Shown piece after piece: positions 36,566 through 44,944 of a stretch of 64,000 nucleotides of DNA. The notes under the pieces are model-generated. The model was not told the origin of the DNA, did no database searches, and was given only the letters and a program-made list of their open reading frames with translations. Positions within the stretch are counted from its first letter, which is position 1. Each line of letters opens with the position of its first letter. This DNA comes from Alphaproteobacteria bacterium. GTDB lineage: Bacteria; Pseudomonadota; Alphaproteobacteria; UBA828. The stretch spans positions 1 to 64,000 of the forward strand of contig JAJDVB010000141.1 of NCBI GenBank assembly GCA_022826345.1, in the 5' to 3' direction. The translations under genes and the position numbers were made by a program.

Positions 36566-37035
36566 CTGCCGTGAAGCTCGATAATCGAGCGTGAGAGCGC
36601 AAAGCCGGTTTCTTCCGCCTGGTCGGCGACGGCATGGTCGATACTCGCCGCATTCAGCTCCGAAACGTCGCCGCAGCCTCCGCATATGAGGAACTGCGCG
36701 CTATGGCGGTGGTCGGGCTGCGGGCAGCCGACGAAGGCGTTGAGGCTGTCGATTCGATGGACCAGGCCCTGGGCCATCAGGAACTCGAGGGCGCGGTACA
36801 CCGTTGGCGGTTTCGCCGCGCCCACCGCATCGCCGAGCGCCGCGAGCAGATCATAGGCCTTGACTGCCCGATGGCCGCTCCAGACCAGCTCCAGCACCCT
36901 GCGCCGCAGCGGGGTGAGCCGAACGCCGCGCTCTCGGCACACGTCGTCGGCGCGGGCGAGCGCGTCCTCGATACAGGCCTGGTGCTCGTGCCCGCCATCA
37001 TGGAAAGCCGGCTTGTCGCCCCGCGCGGTGTTCAT
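36529..37035 (-). CDS. zur: zinc uptake regulator, Fur family
   Basis: Encodes 168 residues from the ATG at 37035-37033, which follows GAGG. A winged helix (RLTPLRRRVLELVW, PPTVYRALEFL) precedes a zinc-binding domain with HRHS, CGGCGD and a final CPRC. With zinc bound it represses zinc-uptake genes. It leads the zur-znuC-znuB operon and an operator-like palindrome lies 50 bp upstream of its start, so autoregulation is likely. Confidence 0.92.
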   Translation of the reverse strand: MNTARGDKPAFHDGGHEHQACIEDALARADDVCRERGVRLTPLRRRVLELVWSGHRAVKAYDLLAALGDAVGAAKPPTVYRALEFLMAQGLVHRIDSLNAFVGCPQPDHRHSAQFLICGGCGDVSELNAASIDHAVADQAEETGFALSRSIIELHGRCPRCTTLPPTP

Positions 37036-37084
37036 TCGCACCTCAATCACGCCGCCCGCGGCCGTGACGCGCGACAGCGGCAGC

Positions 37085-37101
37085 ACGTTACACTATAGCA
37101 T
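37085..37101 (-). promoter_or_regulatory. candidate Zur box
   Basis: On the minus strand TGCTATAGTGTAACG is an imperfect palindrome close to the TGTTATANTATAACA type used by Fur-family zinc regulators. It lies 50 bp upstream of the zur start codon, a position that can block transcription. Match by eye only. Confidence 0.5.
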
Positions 37102-37145
37102 CGCTGCTGTGGATTGTTCAGCGACCAAGGGCGTTGCGGGCGCCG

Positions 37146-38090
37146 TCAGCGCGCCCAGATCGACACGGTGCTGAGATAGGTGCGATTGTCGCGGTCGAGC
37201 GGATAAAAGATCGTGCTGTCGCGCCCGAACCAGCGCTCATAGATCTCGTCGTAGCGGCTGTTCGCGTCTTTGACGCCGGAGAACATGTCGATGATGACCC
37301 GGTTGACCGTGTCGCGCCACGGGCTGTCGTCTTGCGGCAGAACGCAGGCCAGGGTTTCCATGGCAAGCGCAAAGGTGCGCGGTAGCAGGACCACGCTGCG
37401 ACGCGGTTCCTGCTTGGCTGCTAGCCCCAGCAGAGTGATGCCGATATTGGCGACTCCGCTCACCTCGCCTGCCGCAAGCGCGGTCATGGCGTCCTTCATG
37501 GTAGGGAAGAGATGCAGGTTGGCCGTGGGTAGCTGGTCCTGGACGATCGCTACTGTGGTGGTGCCCTCGACCACTCCGATATCGAGCGTTCCGAGGTCCA
37601 CGCCGCCCATAGCCTTTTCCCGATAAATCAGGATGCGCGTGCCGTCGCGAAAGAAGGGCACCGAGAAGTCGACCAGCACCTCCCGCTCCCAGGTCGGCGT
37701 CGTGATGCCGCACACGATATCGAGCTCGCCTGCGGCAACGCGCTGCAACCGGTCGCCAGGCGTGACCTCATGAAGCTCCAGTGCGACCGGCCGGCCGACC
37801 TTCTCCTCCGCGGCGGTCCGGATGGCCTCCAGCAAGTCGACCGAAAAGCCCTCGAAACTGCCTGTTTCCAGCTTCCGGGCGAAGGGCGGCGCGCTCGCCC
37901 TGGTACCAGCGTGAATGACGCCTTCGGCCTCGATCTTGGCGAGTACGCCGTCGGCGGCGGCGTGCGCCGGCGGTGCGAGTTGCGGCAGGGCCAACGTCAG
38001 GAGGGCAAGCACGAGCACGAGGCCAACGTATCGAACGGGTGACCAAGGGCGAGGCCGAGCGAGATATCGACGTTCACCGAAGCCGGTCAT
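37146..38090 (-). CDS. periplasmic amino-acid-type substrate-binding protein (SBP family 3)
   Basis: Encodes 314 residues from the ATG at 38090-38088, which gives a standard signal peptide (hydrophobic VGLVLVLALLTLALPQ, cleavage near AHA-A at 42-43). Domain features: GVIHAGTRASAPPFA, GFSVDLLEAI, GELDIVCGITTPTWER, and VDLGTLDIGVVEGTTT. It carries the lysine/arginine-binding protein fold; ligand unknown. It diverges from the fused binding-protein/permease gene across a 461-bp region. No permease or ATPase is on its own strand. Confidence 0.88.
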   Translation of the reverse strand: MTGFGERRYLARPRPWSPVRYVGLVLVLALLTLALPQLAPPAHAAADGVLAKIEAEGVIHAGTRASAPPFARKLETGSFEGFSVDLLEAIRTAAEEKVGRPVALELHEVTPGDRLQRVAAGELDIVCGITTPTWEREVLVDFSVPFFRDGTRILIYREKAMGGVDLGTLDIGVVEGTTTVAIVQDQLPTANLHLFPTMKDAMTALAAGEVSGVANIGITLLGLAAKQEPRRSVVLLPRTFALAMETLACVLPQDDSPWRDTVNRVIIDMFSGVKDANSRYDEIYERWFGRDSTIFYPLDRDNRTYLSTVSIWAR

Positions 38091-38551
38091 CACTACCCCC
38101 GAAGGTCTGTTGCCGCTCGCGAAGGTTCTTTGCGCACACACTGGTATCGCGTGCAGGGTGAGCGCCGGTAGAGCGACAGCAGTAACTGACTCCTCGCTGC
38201 TACTACGATACTCTATTTCGCGATTTAGCCATATCGGATAGGCTTTCGACTCGTTGCGGCTAGGGGCACCGCTGCAACGGCCCGGAAAGCCATCGGCATG
38301 ATCCGCCGATCTTTCTTGGGCCACGTCAAATCGAGTTGGCACGATGATTCACGCGACGATCATCGACATCCGACGCGCTGCGGCCAAGGCTTCTCGCCGG
38401 GCCTCCATGGTGAATACGGCTTCGGCGCGGACAAGGTGATGCGATCGCGCGCTCGAGTCTCTCGCTCCGACAGGGAGGTGGCCGAGGACAGCGGCCACTC
38501 CAACGACATTCCCATTCCCGAATTGGCAAAGTTGCACCTGCGGGTTGGCGC
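38091..38551. other. 461-bp divergent promoter region
   Basis: Separates the solo binding protein from the fused binding-protein/permease gene. No open frame with family-like sequence is seen. It must hold the promoters of both transcripts. I find no strong -35/-10 pair or operator by eye. Confidence 0.5.
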
Positions 38552-40153
38552 ATGAGCCGGCGTCTTTCCAAGTGGTGGCTCCTTCTCGCGGTCTTGCTCA
38601 CCGCCTGGGCAGGCCTGGCCGCTCCCGCGCTTGCCGACCGCCTGCAGGAGATTCAGGACCGCGGCCACGTCATCGTCGGTGTCAAGGAGGACTACGCGCC
38701 CTTCGGCTTCCGCGACGCCGATGGGGAACTGGTCGGCTACGACGTGGACGTGGCGCGCGGCTTCGCAGAGGCCATCGGTGTCGACGTCGAACTGGTGCCG
38801 GTGACCAGCGCCAACCGCCTGCAAAAGGTAGAGCGGGGCGAGATCGACATCGTCGCCGCCACCATGGGCGACACTCGCAGCCGCCGCGAGCTGGTCACCA
38901 TGATCGAGCCGCAATACTACGGCGACGGTGCCAACGTGCTGCTGCGGGACAACGCCAAGATCGGTAGTTGGGCCGACCTGCGTGGCCAGACCGTCTGCGG
39001 GCTTCAGGGCTCGCTCTGGAACCGGCTGGCCAAGCAGCGGCTGCTGCTCGATGTGACCGCGTTCAACAGCACCCGCGAAGCCGCCCAGGCGTTGCGCAAC
39101 GAGCATTGCGTCGGCTGGATCTACGACGAGGTCCTCCTTCTCCACGAGATCGAGACCGGCGATTGGGAGGGTTTCTCAGTTACGTTGCCGACCCGCTTCG
39201 TGCTGCCCTGGGCTGTTGCCATCGCCAAGGAAGAAGGCGGCGGGCCGCTCGATCAGATAATGGGCGACACGCTGGCGCAGTGGCATCGCGACGGCTTCTT
39301 GCAGTCGTTGGAAAAGAAGTGGGGCCTGCCACCGTCTCCGTTCCTGCGGGATGCGCGCATCACGTGGCAGGAGGTTGACGAGGGTGGCGCGCTGAAATGC
39401 CAGCGCAATGAGCAGGGCCAGTGGCCGCTGGAATGCCGCGAGGTCGCCCTGGTTACCGGCAGCGGTATCGGCGGCCTCTCCGGCTTCTCGCTGACCATCA
39501 TGGAGGTGACGGGTCTCGACATCAGCATCCTGTACGACCCGCTCGACCGAGACGTATTCCTCTACGGGCTGGGGCTGACGGCGCTTCTGTCTCTGATCAC
39601 GGTGGTCGGCAGCATCGTCCTCGGCGTGCTGTTCGGATGGTTGATGCACCGGCGAGTACCGGGCGTGAGCCACTTCCTGCGGGGGTTTAGCGAGTTCATG
39701 CGCATGACGCCCCCGTTGCTCCAGCTCTATATCGTGTTCTTCGGCCTGGGCGGCGTGCTGTTGGCTCTGGGATTCACCGTCGATGCCTTCCTCGTCGCCG
39801 CCGTGGTGCTGTCGCTCTACGCGGCGTCGAGCAATGCCATCGCGTTTTCGCTGGCGGCGGATGTTGCTGCCGCCGGCGGCCGCCGGCTCCGCCTCACGCC
39901 CAGGGATATTCAGCGGGGATTCGCGCTCTGCTACGCCGCGGTCATGGGCAACTCCGCCAACATCGTGAAGGCCACGGGGATGGCCAGTACACTCGCGCTG
40001 CCCGAGCTCGTCCACGCCAGCACCTCCATCGTGGCCGAAAAGGGCAACGCCGACGTGATGATGAATCTGCTTCTGATCTGTTACTTCGTCCTTGTCATCA
40101 TCACAGTGCAGCTCTTCCGGCGGTTCGAGCGGGGCAAGGCCGTCACGCGATGA
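38552..40153 (+). CDS. fusion of amino-acid-binding protein and ABC permease
   Basis: Encodes 533 residues. A signal-peptide-like start (to about A28) is followed by a family 3 binding domain (about 30-270; HVIVGVKEDYAPFGF, GYDVDVARGFAE, GEIDIVAATMGDTRSR). A spacer follows to about 330, and then a permease with about five helices, the FMRMTPPLLQLY segment and a late EAA-type loop (GMASTLALPELVHAS). Receptor-permease fusions of this kind are known in amino-acid transporters. The companion permease overlaps by ATGA. There is no ATPase gene in the region. Confidence 0.9.
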   Translation: MSRRLSKWWLLLAVLLTAWAGLAAPALADRLQEIQDRGHVIVGVKEDYAPFGFRDADGELVGYDVDVARGFAEAIGVDVELVPVTSANRLQKVERGEIDIVAATMGDTRSRRELVTMIEPQYYGDGANVLLRDNAKIGSWADLRGQTVCGLQGSLWNRLAKQRLLLDVTAFNSTREAAQALRNEHCVGWIYDEVLLLHEIETGDWEGFSVTLPTRFVLPWAVAIAKEEGGGPLDQIMGDTLAQWHRDGFLQSLEKKWGLPPSPFLRDARITWQEVDEGGALKCQRNEQGQWPLECREVALVTGSGIGGLSGFSLTIMEVTGLDISILYDPLDRDVFLYGLGLTALLSLITVVGSIVLGVLFGWLMHRRVPGVSHFLRGFSEFMRMTPPLLQLYIVFFGLGGVLLALGFTVDAFLVAAVVLSLYAASSNAIAFSLAADVAAAGGRRLRLTPRDIQRGFALCYAAVMGNSANIVKATGMASTLALPELVHASTSIVAEKGNADVMMNLLLICYFVLVIITVQLFRRFERGKAVTR

Positions 40154-40827
40154 CCGCACAGGAGACAGTCGATGTCTTGTGGGCCTGGTCGCCCTATCTG
40201 GCGGAAGGGTTCGGCTGGAACATCATCGTCTCCCTGGTTGCCATGGCCGTCGGTACCATTGTCGGCCTGGGGCTGGCGCTGCTGCGGGGCGGCGCCCACT
40301 GGAGTGTGAGGCATAGCGGCAGCGCGGTGACGACGCTCGCGCGCAATGCGCCGACCTTCGTCATGTTGTTCTACCTCGCCTACATCATCCCCACCGAATT
40401 CACGCTCTTCGGCGCCGCGGCGACATTTCCGGCGTGGATCAAGGCGTCGCTCGCGTTGGGAATCGCCGTCGCCGGTTACGTGTCTGACAATGCACTCGCC
40501 GCAATTCGCCATCTGCGCCGCCACGAGATCGCGGAGGCGCTGCTGTTCGTGCCGGCCTGGACCAGCTACTTTTTGATCATCGTCATGGCCTCCAGCACCG
40601 CCTCGGTCATCGGTGTGCCCGAGCTCGTACGCCGGGCGGATACGGTGATCGGCGCAGTCGACAAGGTGGGGCTCGCGCTCTGGGTCTATCTTTGGGCCAT
40701 GATCTGGTTCCTCGGGTTTAGCTTGCTGCTGACCTTCGGCATGAACCGGCTGAGCGGCTATCTCAGGCGGCGCGCACATCGCCCGGAGACGGAGACCACG
40801 GACCTCACTGGGAGTCCGCTGCCATGA
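40150..40827 (+). CDS. ABC permease, amino-acid type
   Basis: Encodes 225 residues with about five membrane helices. ARNAPTFVMLFYLAYI and the loop HEIAEALLFVPAW, then STASVIGVPEL, fit a BPD-type permease (a weak EAA loop). Starts inside the stop of the fusion gene (ATGA) so the two should form a heterodimer. The RsbU-type gene begins 55 bp after its stop on the same strand. Confidence 0.88.
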   Translation: MTAQETVDVLWAWSPYLAEGFGWNIIVSLVAMAVGTIVGLGLALLRGGAHWSVRHSGSAVTTLARNAPTFVMLFYLAYIIPTEFTLFGAAATFPAWIKASLALGIAVAGYVSDNALAAIRHLRRHEIAEALLFVPAWTSYFLIIVMASSTASVIGVPELVRRADTVIGAVDKVGLALWVYLWAMIWFLGFSLLLTFGMNRLSGYLRRRAHRPETETTDLTGSPLP

Positions 40828-40882
40828 GGGCGCACCACGCCCGGCGTCGGCAGTCGCCGGGCACCGTTGCCGATCGCCCCCT

Positions 40883-42868
40883 GTGACCCTCTCCAGACGA
40901 CTGATCATCACGGTCGCCGCGTCCGTCGGCGTCGCGATCATCGGCGTCGCGCTGGCGATGGGCTTGCTCGCGCGTGATGCCTTGATCGAGCAGGCCGAAG
41001 ATCAGGCGCGGCTCGTCGCCGGACTGATCGCGAGCGAAGCCAACCGTGCGGAGCACGCCGCCGACGAGATCGACCGCATGATCGTCAGGCAGATGGAGGC
41101 GCAGGCGCTGGCCATCGCCCGCCATCTCGATAACCGCCCGCATGAGGCAGAAGATGAGCGCGCCCTCGGCATCTATTTCGCGAAGCTGACGGCGGACAGC
41201 GCTGTTGATGATGTCTGGCTGCTGGACGAAGCCGGTACGCCGCTGGTGCGCGCGGTCGAAGGCTTGAGCCAAAGCGATGCGCCGGACCTGGCGTCCGCCG
41301 GGATCGATCCCCGTGCCGTGGAGGCCCTGGTCTCGGGGCGGCGTTTTTCCGTCGCCTTCCAGTCGATGCCGCCGAAGGGGTGGGAAAAGCCTATCAGGTA
41401 CGTCGGCGTTCGGGCAGGCACTCGCGAGTCCGTGCTGGTCGGGACGCTGGCGGTGGACACCGGCGGTCCCGGCGAGGTCATCGGCATCGATGCTGCTCTG
41501 GATTCGCTGGCCGGGCGGGAAGCCGTCCAGGCGATCTGGGTGGTCAACGACTTGCTTCACCTCATCGGCATGGCCACCTTCGGGGGCAGAGACGTCTCCG
41601 AAGCCGAGGCGGCGTTGTCGGCGGAGGACCAGGGCCTTGCCACCCGCGCTCTCGGCATCGACGGCGCCGTCTCTTATCTCGGCGAGCACGCCCTCCATGT
41701 GGCGGCGCCGATCCTCGATCGCGGCGGGGTCGCCACGGGCGCCGCCGTCATCCACATGCAGCGAGACCATCTGGATCGGCTGTTCGCGGACCACATCAAG
41801 TACGGATTGATCGTGGCTGCGGCAGCCTTTGCCATCGGCTCGCTCATCGCGGCGTTCTCCGCGCGCCGTATCGTGCAGCCGGTCACGGCGTTGACCACGG
41901 CGGCAGCAGAGGTGGATACCGATACGCTCAGTTTCGCTCCGGAAACGCTGGACCCGGTGGCCGTCCGGCGGGACGAGCTCGGGACGCTGGTCCGTGTCTT
42001 TCAGAACATGGTGCGCCAGGTCCAGGCGCGCGAGGAATACCTGGAAAGCATGGTGCGCGCTCGCACGCGGGAGCTGGAAGCGTCGAACGCGCAGCTGGAA
42101 AAAGCCAAGGAGCGGATGGAATCGGAGCTCAAGATCGCGCACGCCCTGCAGGGCGCAATCTTGCCTAAGACGCTGCCCGAAAATCCGACTTATTCCGGCC
42201 ACGCGGTCATGACGCCTGCGCGCGAAATGGGCGGCGACTTCTACGACTTCTTCACCCTCGACGATGGTCGTCTCAGCGTGGTCATGGCGGATGTTTCCGG
42301 TAAGGGCGTGCCGGCCGCGTTCTTTATGGCGATCGCGCGAACCGTCATGCGGGCTGCTGCGGCCCGGCATCCCACCCCAGGCCCATGCCTGGAGGAAGTC
42401 AACGACGCCATTTGTGAGCAGAATCCCCAGGACCTGTTTGTGACGCTCTTCTACGGCATCCTGAATCCCGAGACTGGAGAGTTCGTGTATGCCAACGCCG
42501 GGCACAACCCGCCCTACGTGGTTCAGCATCCTGGCGCAGTTTCGGCGTTGCCAATGACCGGGGGCATGGCCGTCGGTGTCATGCCCGGACTGCCCTACGC
42601 CGAGGACGCAGTAAATCTGGCTCCAGGAGACACGATGTTCCTCTACACCGACGGCATCACCGAGGCCATGAACGTGGACGACGAGGAGTTCACCGAGGCC
42701 CGCCTGGAGGCGGTCCTGGCCGAGGGTCGCGATCTGCCTGTCGATTCCGTCCTTGAGAATGTCACCAGCGCGGTGGTTAACTTCGCTGCCGGAGCAGAGC
42801 AGTCCGACGACATCACCTGCATCGTGCTGCGCTATGACGGTACGGCAGATTGCGGTGCCTCCGGCTGA
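40883..42868 (+). CDS. membrane-bound RsbU/SpoIIE-type serine phosphatase with sensor domain
   Basis: Encodes 661 residues from a GTG at 40883 (no good ATG nearby). One membrane helix (about 7-29), a periplasmic sensor region (about 30-305), a second helix (about 308-328), HAMP (about 330-385), a coiled coil and a PP2C-type phosphatase (about 420-655; MGGDFYDF, MADVSGKGVPAAFFM, ANAGHNPPY, DGITEAM). Such enzymes dephosphorylate STAS antagonists and release a sigma factor. It is co-directional with the permease genes, so transport or ligand binding may feed the sensor. A STAS gene lies 1.7 kb downstream on the other strand. Confidence 0.9.
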   Translation: MTLSRRLIITVAASVGVAIIGVALAMGLLARDALIEQAEDQARLVAGLIASEANRAEHAADEIDRMIVRQMEAQALAIARHLDNRPHEAEDERALGIYFAKLTADSAVDDVWLLDEAGTPLVRAVEGLSQSDAPDLASAGIDPRAVEALVSGRRFSVAFQSMPPKGWEKPIRYVGVRAGTRESVLVGTLAVDTGGPGEVIGIDAALDSLAGREAVQAIWVVNDLLHLIGMATFGGRDVSEAEAALSAEDQGLATRALGIDGAVSYLGEHALHVAAPILDRGGVATGAAVIHMQRDHLDRLFADHIKYGLIVAAAAFAIGSLIAAFSARRIVQPVTALTTAAAEVDTDTLSFAPETLDPVAVRRDELGTLVRVFQNMVRQVQAREEYLESMVRARTRELEASNAQLEKAKERMESELKIAHALQGAILPKTLPENPTYSGHAVMTPAREMGGDFYDFFTLDDGRLSVVMADVSGKGVPAAFFMAIARTVMRAAAARHPTPGPCLEEVNDAICEQNPQDLFVTLFYGILNPETGEFVYANAGHNPPYVVQHPGAVSALPMTGGMAVGVMPGLPYAEDAVNLAPGDTMFLYTDGITEAMNVDDEEFTEARLEAVLAEGRDLPVDSVLENVTSAVVNFAAGAEQSDDITCIVLRYDGTADCGASG

Positions 42869-43532
42869 GGGCGACTGGTTGTGCCATCGCGCAGCAACGT
42901 GTCAAATGAGCGAAGACCATCTGAGGGTGAAGTAATCGATAGCGGAAATTGTTCTTCCACGCTGTCATAAGAGAACACGTGCAGTGTGGAACCAGCACAA
43001 ACGACGTCGGTTCAAGGTTTGGCGTCTGCAAATGAGTTTCCGAAGCGGCAAAACAGGGAGGCGATGACTATGAGTGAATTTGAGAAAGTGCCCCCGTAAG
43101 AGCAGCTAAGGTGAAAGCGGTCAGCGATACCGAGGCGAAGGGGATCGTCGGTGGGACCAGGCAAGGGAGCCTGAATCACGCCAGCCGACGGAAGGAGAGC
43201 TCGCGAATTCTGCCGGCAGCCGAAGCCCCGACTTTCCGTCACAAAACCGCCGAGTTGGTCCGCTAGAACCGAAGTTGCACAACCAATCCCACGCGTCCCA
43301 GCGGGTCCCTGGATTTTGCCAGAGGCCCGGGCGGGGCAGCTACAGCAAACCCGACCAGGCAAGATAGTTTTTCAGTCGCCTGAACGGGGCCAAGCCATAC
43401 GGTCGAACGTTCGACGCCTCGACCTGGGACGGATGGGAAGTATCGGTGGATCCACCCCGGCCCCTATCGGTGGGCCGGCACAGCGCGACTCAAACAATTT
43501 CATCGTTGCGGTTGCGCCCCTAGGGACAAGCC
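42869..43532. other. 664-bp stretch without a gene
   Basis: Less GC-rich than the neighbouring genes. It contains a possible 11-residue leader peptide (43064-43099) behind a strong ribosome site and several short inverted repeats. No longer reading frame is convincing. The structure-rich part (about 43080-43300) might be a remnant of an intron or other RNA; I could not place it. The end of this stretch is the oxyR leader. Confidence 0.5.
43064..43099 (+). CDS. possible 11-residue leader peptide MTMSEFEKVPP
   Basis: AGGGAGG (43053-43060 region) is an excellent Shine-Dalgarno sequence 3-5 bases before the ATG at 43064; a second ATG is at 43070. The peptide ends Val-Pro-Pro-stop. Proline before a stop codon is a known cause of slow termination in regulatory leader peptides. 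The next gene on this strand (oxyR-like) is 434 bp away, so a regulatory role is a guess. Confidence 0.25.
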   Translation: MTMSEFEKVPP

Positions 43533-44477
43533 ATGCCCGTCACGTTGCGCCAGCTAAGATACTTTCAAGCACTGATCGAGCACGGCTCCTTCAGCCGCGC
43601 GGCGGAGAGCGTTCACGTCTCGCAACCGGCGCTCTCTCTCCAAATTCGCGAACTGGAGGCATCGCTCGGTGGGCCGCTGGTCGAGCGCGAGAGCCGCGGC
43701 ATCCTCCTCACTCCCCTCGGACGGGAGGCGCATGAGCAGACGCTCCGGATCCTGGACGAAACGCTGCTCCTCGAAACCATGGGGCAGCGATTCGAAGCGG
43801 GTCCGCTCAGAGTCGCCGTTGGAGTCGTCTCCACGCTCGCGCCCTACCTGCTCCCAGGAATGCTCAGGCATCTGCCCGATGCTTCACCCCGTATCGAAAT
43901 CGACATCCTGGAAGCACCGGGTCAGGACCTCGTGTCCGGGCTCCTCGCCGGGCGTCTCGACGCCGCAATCGTCTCGCTTCCGCTGGGAATGCTGGAGCTG
44001 CCCGAGCGCGAGCTGTTCGAGGACCGCCTCGTGCTCGCCGGCCGCGCCGAGCGCCTCGCCTCGATTCGCCGCTCCCTCGGCGACGACTTGCGCCCGGAAG
44101 ACCTGGCTCGCGCCGACATAGGGCCGCTCCTTACGCTAGGCGACGGCCATTGCCTGGCCGATCAAGTCTTGGGCGCCTGCCTGATGTGGCGCATGCAAGA
44201 GGTGCGCCGCGGAGCACAATCGCTCGCCACACTGTCGCGGCTCGTCGCAAGCGGCGCGGGGTTGACGCTCCTGCCTGAGACGGCCGCGCTCGCCGAGAGC
44301 ACGGCCACACCGGAGCTGAGTTTTCTCCGTTTCGCTGCACCTGAGCCCCTGCGGCGGATCGGCCTCACCCATCGCGTTGCCGCTCACGGCCAACGCTGGA
44401 TCGATCTGCTGGCGGGGGCTGCGACGAGAGCCGGTCAGGCTCTCACGGAGGAGGCACAGAAAGAAATCGGATCGTGA
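43533..44477 (+). CDS. oxyR: OxyR peroxide-sensing LysR regulator
   Basis: Encodes 314 residues. LysR helix-turn-helix (SFSRAAESVHVSQPALS) is followed by the redox domain with both sensing cysteines: GDGHCLADQVLGAC, C207 and C216, spaced nine residues as C199 and C208 in E. coli OxyR. The rest (MQEVRRGAQSLATL, LPETAAL) also fits. Peroxide forms a disulfide between the two and activates antioxidant genes. No catalase or peroxiredoxin gene lies adjacent. Start at the ATG 43533. Confidence 0.85.
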   Translation: MPVTLRQLRYFQALIEHGSFSRAAESVHVSQPALSLQIRELEASLGGPLVERESRGILLTPLGREAHEQTLRILDETLLLETMGQRFEAGPLRVAVGVVSTLAPYLLPGMLRHLPDASPRIEIDILEAPGQDLVSGLLAGRLDAAIVSLPLGMLELPERELFEDRLVLAGRAERLASIRRSLGDDLRPEDLARADIGPLLTLGDGHCLADQVLGACLMWRMQEVRRGAQSLATLSRLVASGAGLTLLPETAALAESTATPELSFLRFAAPEPLRRIGLTHRVAAHGQRWIDLLAGAATRAGQALTEEAQKEIGS

Positions 44478-44523
44478 GCATAGCCGCGCCTCTTGCGCAG
44501 AGGGTCGATTGGGCTTCCGGCAG

Positions 44524-44880
44524 TCAGCCGTCGACAGAGGCGAGTGCTTCGTCTCGCGACGCGTGGATAGTGATAATGGTGTCGAATCCGCTCTTCTCGA
44601 AGACGACTCGGACCTGATCGGAAAGCGAACACAGCGCGAACCGCGTGTCGCGATTCGAAAGGCTCTTGGCAATCGCGAGTACGGTGCGAAGGCCCGCGCT
44701 GCCAATGAAATGCAACCTCTCGCAGTCCACGATTACGGCGCGGTCGCCGTCCTCAACCGCGGATTCGATTGCTTCTTGAAACGCCATGACGGTGGAGCCG
44801 TCGATCCGCCCCTCCACAGCGACGGACAGCACGCCGTTTATCCGTTCCGTCGTTACGTCTATGGCGTCCTGTATCGCCAC
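44524..44880 (-). CDS. STAS-domain anti-anti-sigma factor (RsbV/SpoIIAA-like)
   Basis: Encodes 118 residues from a GTG at 44880-44878; no ATG is available in the leader. VTTERINGVLSVAVEGRID, then FQEAIESAV and the phospho-site segment LHFIGSAGLRTVL (serine where RsbV is phosphorylated). Unphosphorylated, it binds the anti-sigma kinase and frees the sigma factor. It lies 64 bp downstream of glcF on the same strand and may be read through from it. Confidence 0.85.
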   Translation of the reverse strand: MAIQDAIDVTTERINGVLSVAVEGRIDGSTVMAFQEAIESAVEDGDRAVIVDCERLHFIGSAGLRTVLAIAKSLSNRDTRFALCSLSDQVRVVFEKSGFDTIITIHASRDEALASVDG

Positions 44881-44944
44881 AAGTGTCCCTATTGCGGCTC
44901 GATCCGATTCCGCCTGGCGCGGCGCTCGCTTTGCTCTACCGGCG

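Noticed and set aside
38091..38551. Sigma-54 promoter in the divergent region
   Set aside because: TGGCAC and TTGC-like words occur, but never with the required GG-N10-GC spacing.
42869..43532. tRNA or known RNA in the gap before oxyR
   Set aside because: No cloverleaf or TTCGA-type arm; a group II intron fragment was considered but could not be supported by eye.
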